Positions 57,631-64,000 of a stretch of DNA of 64,000 bases are shown here, piece after piece. The notes beneath the pieces were generated by a model. It ran no database searches, was not told the origin of the DNA, and was given only the letters and a program-made list of their open reading frames with translations. Position numbers and translations under genes: made by a program. Numbering within the stretch: position 1 is the stretch's first letter; each line of letters opens with the position of its first letter. The stretch comes from Hydractinia symbiolongicarpus (taxonomy: Eukaryota; Cnidaria; Hydrozoa; Anthoathecata; Hydractiniidae): NCBI RefSeq assembly GCF_029227915.1, contig NC_079887.1:23371650-23435649 (forward strand). Reading direction: 5' to 3'.

Positions 57631-57884
57631 TTACCAACTGACCAGAGCCATTTAATAATTCACGCAAATTAACGCCAGATGGAAACCAACCTTTAAGATT
57701 CACAAACAAAAATATTTTAAAAAAAACTTTTAGGTACGCTCCTGGTTACTCCCGCTCACTTCCCCTTTTGTTGCGTAAGAAATGTTGTAGATATTTTTTC
57801 AATTTCTACAAATACTATTATTATTCTGAATATTTATACAGGATGAACCCCTTCAGTGTTAAAAACACTGTGTTATTAATGTGA

Positions 57885-58065
57885 GTCTATGTTCTGAACG
57901 TATACATTAGGTATACACCAGCATTGCCGACCCTATTTCCCTCACATGGCAAGGGTTGACCCGTCCCTTTGGTATAGACACTGGCTAAACATGCCCGCAC
58001 TGTGGACCGAACCACAGACCTTGTGATTACGAAGCGAACGCCATAACCACAAGGCCACGCACATT
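57885..58065 (-). mobile_element. tRNA-derived SINE, minus strand
   Basis: On the minus strand the head reads GCGTGGCCTTGTGGTTATGG (box A-like) and TGTGGTTCGGTCCACAG (box B-like), followed by a body of ~100 bp. No mature-tRNA acceptor pairing was found. It is a tRNA-derived SINE and not a tRNA gene. Confidence 0.5.
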
Positions 58066-58765
58066 ACAGAATTTTATTCGAAATGAAGCCTAAACAAATA
58101 CACCAACTTCTTGTTAAGTTTGGAAATATCCGGTGAGTTTTTTCACACAACACTTCGGTTGGTTTACAGAGAATGTTTCATAACAACAATAACTTATACG
58201 TTGAAATAAAAAAAACTTTTACATTGAAAGATAAAATTAGTTGAGTATGAACATAATTACAATAATATTTTAAATGCTAAATCTAGTTTGTTTATTTTTT
58301 AAATATCATTTTAGCACCTACAGTTATATCCTGAAATTTTGTGACTTTTTCTAACTTATAACGGACTTTCTGATTGTCAAATGTTTTTTGATTCCGGGGG
58401 TAAGCCATTTGTGAACTCGAGGTAAAATATCTAAAGTAAATATTTTTTGTTATCTTGTTCTATGTTAACTTTTTCATTAAAAATAATTCAGTTGATAAAA
58501 ATTTAATAGTAATGAAACTAGCAAGGTAAAATTAGGACGAGATGCATAATATAATTTAGAGATAAAGTTGATATTTTACAGAACAGACTTTCAATCATCC
58601 TGTGTTTGATGACGTTACAACACTCAATCCTATTGCCACTGTAATAACTCGACTTTGTAAAACATTCTCACTGTTTAAAATAAAGAAATAAATCTTTGAA
58701 ACAAAAAAAAACAAAACAATTACATTTGTACTGCATGCTAAATGAGCAATATTTTGTCAATCAGT

Positions 58766-59057
58766 GAATGGCTGTCATGCCAATGAATGGCTGTTAACCA
58801 ATGAATGGCTGTCAAGGAATGAATGGCTGTCAAGCAATGAATGGCTGTCAAGCAATGAATGGCTGTCAACCAATGAATGGCTGTCAACCAATGAATGGCT
58901 GCCAACCAATGAATGGCTGTCAACCAATGAATGGCTGTCAACCAATGAATGGCTGTTAACCAATGAATGACTGTCAACCAATGAATGGCTGCCAACCAAT
59001 GAATGACTGCCAACCAATGAATGCCTGTCAACCAATGAATGGCTGTCATGCCAAACG
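58766..59057 (+). repeat. 18-bp minisatellite, ~16 copies
   Basis: Repeats of CAATGAATGGCTGTCAAC, with single-base variants. Both edge units have GGCTGTCATGCCAA, which may mark the ancestral unit ends. Because 18 is divisible by 3 without internal stops in several frames, long repetitive frames arise. These are not genes. Confidence 0.9.
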
Positions 59058-59547
59058 CAAACTACACTCTTGAAAGAATAAACATTTCACACAAAACATA
59101 GTTGATCTATCTAACACCCCAGGCTTTCATGGTGGGCGGTAATTTAAAAAAGAAATTAATTAAAAAGGGGCGTTAGTGAAAAAATTCTTCCTACATTTCA
59201 GCTATTCTCTGTTGGGTTTATATGATTTTGTGTTCCTGAAGAAATGTTATTATCACCTTGCTTTCCATTAGTGCACACGATACCTTGTAAATTACAAACC
59301 GTGTATTTTGTTGTGTCAAAGAGACGTTTAAAAGGAGCGGGAGTTTAAAAGGAAGAGGGCGTTACATAGATCAAATATGATAATGCGAGTTTTAACGTAA
59401 TAAGATTTAGGAAGGTTTGATCAAGGCAGAGGAATGCTGGGACTTGTTTTATCAAAAATAAATAAAAAGTTAACCGCGTGCAACATTGCATGGCGCCACA
59501 AAAAGTATGTACATAAATATAAAGTAAAAAAGAAAGATCGACAAAGA
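59058..59547. other. Non-coding stretch downstream of the telobox gene
   Basis: Nothing recognised. AATAAA-like words at 59,456-59,460 (plus strand) are not informative for the minus-strand gene. Confidence 0.35.
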
Positions 59548-62235
59548 CTAAAAATATCCTTGTTTTTTCATAGTGCGATACTTATCCTTCAACGATACTG
59601 ACGTTCGACATTGATGAAACTTATAACGTCTCAAAATAGCCGCCCATTTTCCAACTCCAATATGAGAAATGCCCTCAATTAAGAATCGCTCTTCTTCGTC
59701 TGTAAAAGCAACTCTCTTGCGACGATACTGCGGTTCGTCTAAAAAACATAAAATTGCTTCATAATTGGCTGTAGAATAAACTGGTCGCACGTGAGTAACC
59801 AAGTGGCTAAATGTAAAAACTGAAATTTGGGCCGAAAATATAATCAAGCTACAGTGGCTGATCTAAGAAGGATGTCTTCTTAGATTAGACACAAAAATCA
59901 GTTTTTTAAAAAACTTAATATTGTAGAATTAATAGAATGCTTGCGAGAGCCCCTTGGTAGGATTGAACGCTAAAGCAGGAAATAAAATTACATTTTCGTT
60001 ACTTACTATCCAAAATTTCTCTTCCCCCCGTTTAAGGATATATTTTGAAGTACTCTAAATAGCTCATAATAGCCAGGGAGAAATAGAAAACTTTTCGATT
60101 CATAGTTTAACGCAAAATTCTTTTTGTCCTAGAGACTCCAGAAACTTTCCCTTTTACAAGCTACTTAAAAATTAATCGCATACTGCACTTTCATAAATGC
60201 CAGAGAGTGTTGTTACCGAGCTTGAAACTGATATGTACCGTGATACTATAGTTATTTATGACGAAAGTTCAACGACCGATAACGAAAATAATGCTGTTAA
60301 AAAAACAACAACAAAAAATATTTCTTTTTGCAAGTCGGCTTGTTGTAAAATTAAAGTCTTTTTTCTGCATTTTTTAAGCTTGATTTTACGTTTCATTGCT
60401 GTAACTATACGCTATATTATAAGGTTCTTTTTACAAACACAGACACAGAAAATATTCAACCAAGACAAAGGCAAAAAGTTCAAAACGACATTGCCAAATT
60501 TTCACGCAATTTTTGTTGAGGAATATTTAAATTTCAATGCTTTTAAGGTTTTTTTAGAGGGATGGATATTACCGTTTTAAGGCTTGAAAGGCAACATCTT
60601 TGAAAGACCACGATGTCTCTAGATCTAGAAAGACCATTATAGGGCAATATAAAAAAAATAAAAAATACCTTCATTATCGGAATTCCAAGATATTGTCAAA
60701 TCGTCATCTTTGCTTCCATCTGATCCAACTCTGACAAGTTTTTGGGGTTGCTCTTTTCGCTCTCCTCCACGGACATTAGTTTCTTCCCGTTCTTCTCGCT
60801 CTCCTACATGGATATTCCCATTCTTTGTATTGTCCTTATCAACTACTTTTTTCCGTTTACCTGCTGGTGAATTTAGAACGTCATTACTTTGCGTTTTCTC
60901 CTCTTCAACGACGCTTTTCTCTGGTACACATTTTCTCGCATTCAAATCCTCAGGACTTCCGTCATCTGCAGTTAACTCCAATATACTCGCCGATTTCGCT
61001 CTTTTGCTCTTCGAGAAACTTTTTCTTTTCACTGGGTAGGTTATCGAGTGTTTCCCTCCTCTTGTTTCCATCCTTGTTGGAGTTATTTTTAGCATACCAT
61101 CATTGATGTCTTTAATTACACCCGAACTAAAGATAAAAAAAAATTGATACTAAAACACTAAATGGTAACAGATTTTACGAAAAAAATATCTGTCTGTTTT
61201 GAGACACAATGATTGTTTTTAACAGGAATATTGAATTTATTTTTTGTTTCTAAAATAGCGGAGAAAGAAAAACCTGCAATCTTTAGGTTTAATTCTTCAA
61301 TTAATTTCTATATTAATAATAGCCGCATTTTGTCTGTCTCTGTGCGGACCTCCCGCTGAGTTAAAAAGACGTGCTACGGAAACACGAATATCAAATGCGA
61401 TATTTTTTATCCACTTTGTTGCGGCGGGTAAATTTAAAGGACGGGTGAACCCATGGATTTTTCCACGGGCTAACGACTAGTCTCTATAATAATAACCGTC
61501 GTCTGTCTGTCTGTGACGGAAACACGAAATGCCGAAACACGAAATGCGATATATAAAGGACGGGCAATCCGTGGATTTGTCCACGGGTTGACGACTAGTC
61601 TTTTTAATAACAGTCGTATTCTATTTGTCTGTTTTAGCACGAGAAAAAGTCGTGTTACGGAAACATGAGATGCGATATATAAAGGCAAGAGACCCCGTGG
61701 ATTTTTTCCAGGGGTTACCGACTAGTCTATAATACTATCCGTTGTCTATCTGTGATTTAACTTAAAAACCAGGAATGTTTTATTTCATAACGCCATAATA
61801 GTCACACCTATCAACTCCCGTGAAAGTATATTTCATTGCACTATGCAAACAAGTGGGCACAATGTACGCAGTAGCGAAACCCTGAAATCGTTAAAACTTT
61901 GAAAATTAGTCGAAGACGCTGGCCGAATAGCAAATGCGTAACTTCAAACATTTTAACGGCTGTGATCCATTAAAAAAGAACACCATAAATTAGAATTCGA
62001 ACTTTTTTGTCATTTGAAAAAAATAATACACCTTGCACGACTCTTTTTAAACATTCTTTTCAGACAGTGCAAATCATTCTAATTTGAGAACGGAAATATT
62101 TATTTTTGAAGTTCATGTATTTTCAATAAAAAAATGGCATACAAAAATAAGGTTGCAATTCAGTACCTGTGGGGGAGTGCACAAGCACCATCTTCCTCCT
62201 CGCTACTTTGAGGCACAACCTCGTTTGTACGCCAA
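59548..62235 (-). CDS. TRF-like telobox Myb protein, C-terminal exons
   Basis: Three exons on the minus strand fit by phase: 62,167-62,235 (acidic, PQSSEEEDGA), 60,669-61,126 (Lys/Ser/Glu-rich linker with VKRKSFSKSKRAKSA) and 59,548-59,738, with acceptor TTTTTTAG and donors CAG|GTACTG and GAAG|GTATTT. Splice phases match at both junctions (2+1 and 1+2). The last exon encodes a single Myb/SANT domain, RKRVAFTDEEERFLIEGI...GVGKWAAIL, and the telobox-like VSLKDKYRTMKK, ending 4 residues later. This is the domain order of TRF1/TRF2 telomeric DNA-binding factors. Earlier exons (dimerisation domain) lie beyond 62,235 or are outside the window. Role: probable binding of telomeric TTAGGG repeats. Confidence 0.65.
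60197..60580 (+). CDS. Hypothetical membrane-segment frame in the telobox-gene intron
   Basis: 127 codons from an ATG after a short AT-rich leader: an acidic N-terminus, then a long hydrophobic segment (VFFLHFLSLILRFIAVTIRY) and a basic tail. It lies on the opposite strand within an intron. There is no family, and it may be chance. Confidence 0.2.
   Translation: MPESVVTELETDMYRDTIVIYDESSTTDNENNAVKKTTTKNISFCKSACCKIKVFFLHFLSLILRFIAVTIRYIIRFFLQTQTQKIFNQDKGKKFKTTLPNFHAIFVEEYLNFNAFKVFLEGWILPF
61307..61750 (+). mobile_element. Tandem Helitron-like mini-units (three complete, one partial)
   Basis: Units 61,307-61,480, 61,481-61,598 and 61,599-61,725 each begin TC (TCTATA-like) and contain GTCTGTCTG and ACGGAAACACG or close variants. 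Each ends with a hairpin such as CCGTGGATTTGTCCACGG and a 7-9-base spacer before CTAG. The next unit begins at the following TC. A fourth start is at 61,726. TC start, hairpin and CTRR end are Helitron hallmarks. No Rep/helicase is present, so these are non-autonomous. Confidence 0.6.
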
Positions 62236-62423
62236 CTAGAATTACCAAAATAAAGAAAATCTTTACATGTTTCTGTCAGATGCCTTAACCGAAAATACAA
62301 ACGGTGTATACACTGCAGCAGACCTGCCAACTCTCATACATTGTTTCAACTAGACAAAAGTAATAAAAACGCGTAATAGTCGCCAACCTATCAATTCAGA
62401 AGGCCCCACTATACATTTAATGA

Positions 62424-62706
62424 CTCAACTGGTAGCCTTGTGGTAGAGCGTTCGCTTTCAGTGCGGAAGGTCTTGAGTTCACACCACGGCCGCATCATGA
62501 CAGAGACTATAAAAGTGTGAATGTGTCCTTTCTGCTTAGCGCTCAACATAAGAATTGGATTCATATCTTAGGCTGTTGTCTAGTTAAGCGATTGCTGTGC
62601 TTGAGCGACTTTTGTAGCTCAAATGTGAGTTCAAAATGCGTTAGAACCTCCTTGCAGGACCCTCTTGTAAAACAGTACCAATAGGGCCTGAGAAAATAAA
62701 ATAATT
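62424..62706 (+). mobile_element. tRNA-derived SINE, plus strand
   Basis: The head reads GGTAGCCTTGTGGTAGAGCG (box A-like) and GAGTTCACACCACGG (box B-like). The body includes TTGAGCGACTTTTGTAGCTC and ACCAATAGGGCCTGAGAAAA, then an AAATAAAATAATTT tail. Head-body-tail layout fits a tRNA-derived SINE inserted upstream of the TRF-like exons. Confidence 0.6.
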
Positions 62707-64000
62707 TCAAATAATAGCGCGAAATAGATTTTTAAGCTTTATGGGTTAGAATTATCGAAAGCCCTCCTGACTTAAAATACGTTTAAAACAAAATATAAAG
62801 AAATTATTTGGCTACATAACTCTTTTAATAATAACAAGCAAACAGTACATCAAGATAAGCTCCGGACTACTTTTATATTTTAATACAAGTAATCTGTGCC
62901 TGCGTGCAAGATAGAAGTCGATCTACAGACGCACAAGATATATTTTAATCCACTTTGTTTTGACGGGTAAATTTCCGTGAACTAAAGATGGTAGCTGCGA
63001 ATAGCGACGGGCGAATTCACTTGTTTTTTCCATCAGACTGCGAGATTTGAGAAAACAATACAATTTTATATCGAATCTAAGAGCTTCATCTATTTGAAAT
63101 CACTACGATTTTAAAATGTTACCACAAACAAATTTTTAAATCGCCACACTCCCAAAGTATGGATTAGAACATGAAAACAGTAAATAAATTTTTTATAGTG
63201 GTGTGATGAAAGCTTAGCATTTGTACAATTTTGCTTAGATTGCATGCTCTGCATTTAAAATTTGGTACTTATACAGAAATACCACCAGCGAAGTCTACAA
63301 AAAGAGAGGACAAAAATTTCGACTTTTCTTTGATGTGGTTTTAGAGCAGGAAGCTTTAGCACCATTTTCAATTTAGCTACATTTCAGTCTTTATTTATTT
63401 ATTTATTGTTTTTTATTGTGCGAAGCAAAAGGTTAAATATTTCATTGTTATACCATATTTCCTGTTGGTAATTTTGTTGGTAAGTTCATTATGGTTGCAG
63501 ACAGTTTGCATAACCTGTAATTTATAGTTTCTACTATTTGAAAGTATATACAGGAAAAATCCTGATTAGTGTTACCCCAATCGAATAGTAGTGAGAAAAA
63601 AACCGGTAATTTAAGAGTAAACCTTTAATTAAACACTAGTTTATTTGGGTAGCTATGTAGGTGAAGTCGATAAGTCTGTGGAAAAATCAACTTAGGCAGA
63701 AGAACAATAAAACAAGGATAGGTTTTGGGATTTTTTTTCCTGTAAATGTGTATACCCGTACACTCTGTAAATTTGTATGCCCTCTGTTTTATATAGAACC
63801 CTCTATTGAATATAGAAATTGAAATGTTGATCAAGAAAATTTATGACGAACGGTTAAGAAGATATTAGAGTTTAAAAGTTTTGAAGACGTCATCAAGCTG
63901 TCTGTTTCAAAACAAGTGAGTTGATCCAGTTTTGGGGAACTTACCCAATTTAGTTCCAGGTGACCGCTAGTTACCCACAAAGATTAAGTCTGTTATATCA
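62707..64000. other. Non-coding stretch at the window end
   Basis: No gene seen. 62,880-63,030 is weakly similar to the Helitron-like units, with ATCCACTTTGTTTTGACGGG. The frame at 63,625-63,834 is short and not convincing. Upstream exons of the telobox gene could be here but were not resolved. Confidence 0.35.

Noticed and set aside
58738-59049. 103-residue His/Trp-rich repeat protein
   Set aside because: Product of an 18-bp minisatellite; other frames are equally open.
62430-62500. Functional tRNA gene
   Set aside because: Box A/B-like elements are present, but acceptor pairing was not found and a SINE body and tail follow.

Overview
The window looks like AT-rich metazoan nuclear DNA, most likely from a cnidarian (hydrozoan-like). 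The evidence is GT-AG introns, long (AT)n tracts, tRNA-derived SINEs, a CR1/jockey-like LINE, a telomere-factor-type Myb gene, and Polinton genes of the kind seen in cnidarians. The species itself cannot be read from the sequence. Nothing is bacterial.

Layout. 1-15,100 is repeat DNA with no convincing gene. It has a 378-bp tandem duplication, a palindromic MITE-like element, a 4-kb satellite (4.3-8.3 kb) built on a 13-bp core CATTTGGTRGACA, and an element carrying CATCCCGGGATGA motifs. This whole block appears to sit inside the (AT)n tail of a short retroposon. 15.3-17.58 kb and 46.37-48.55 kb are near-identical inverted arms, each holding an intact two-exon gene for the same small secreted protein. 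A third, more divergent copy is at 50.1-51.1 kb.

17,584-46,367 is a composite Polinton/Maverick (virus-like) locus. It is bounded by ~172-bp terminal inverted repeats that start AG and end CT. It holds two divergent element sets facing each other. Left set A reads inward from 17.6 kb: DUF4116 repeats, small conserved proteins, double-jelly-roll capsid, a zinc-repeat/HNH cargo, retroviral-type integrase, protein-primed DNA polymerase B (lineage 1), packaging ATPase and a BRO/DUF3627-like gene. Right set B reads inward from 46.4 kb: DNA polymerase B (lineage 2, split by a 2-kb DNA transposon), DUF4116, the same small proteins, penton-like protein, capsid and integrase. Nearly all these genes carry stops and frameshifts, so the locus is a decayed provirus-like element. 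A CR1-like LINE interrupts set A. Many gene ends in both sets carry a strong short hairpin. That shared architecture is the most interesting regulatory signal here.

51.5-64 kb is ordinary host-like DNA. It contains a degraded Crypton-like tyrosine-recombinase gene (minus, 56.2-57.1 kb), an 18-bp minisatellite, a multi-exon TRF-like telobox Myb gene (minus, 59.5-62.2 kb), tandem Helitron-like mini-units at 61.3-61.8 kb and two tRNA-derived SINEs.

How the genes fit together. Integrase, PolB, packaging ATPase, major capsid and penton are the replication-and-packaging set that makes Polintons both transposons and potential viruses. The HNH/zinc-repeat, DUF4116 and BRO-like genes are the sort of accessory genes shared with large DNA viruses. 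The secreted-protein gene in the arms has intact frames and is probably a host gene carried along by the inverted duplication.
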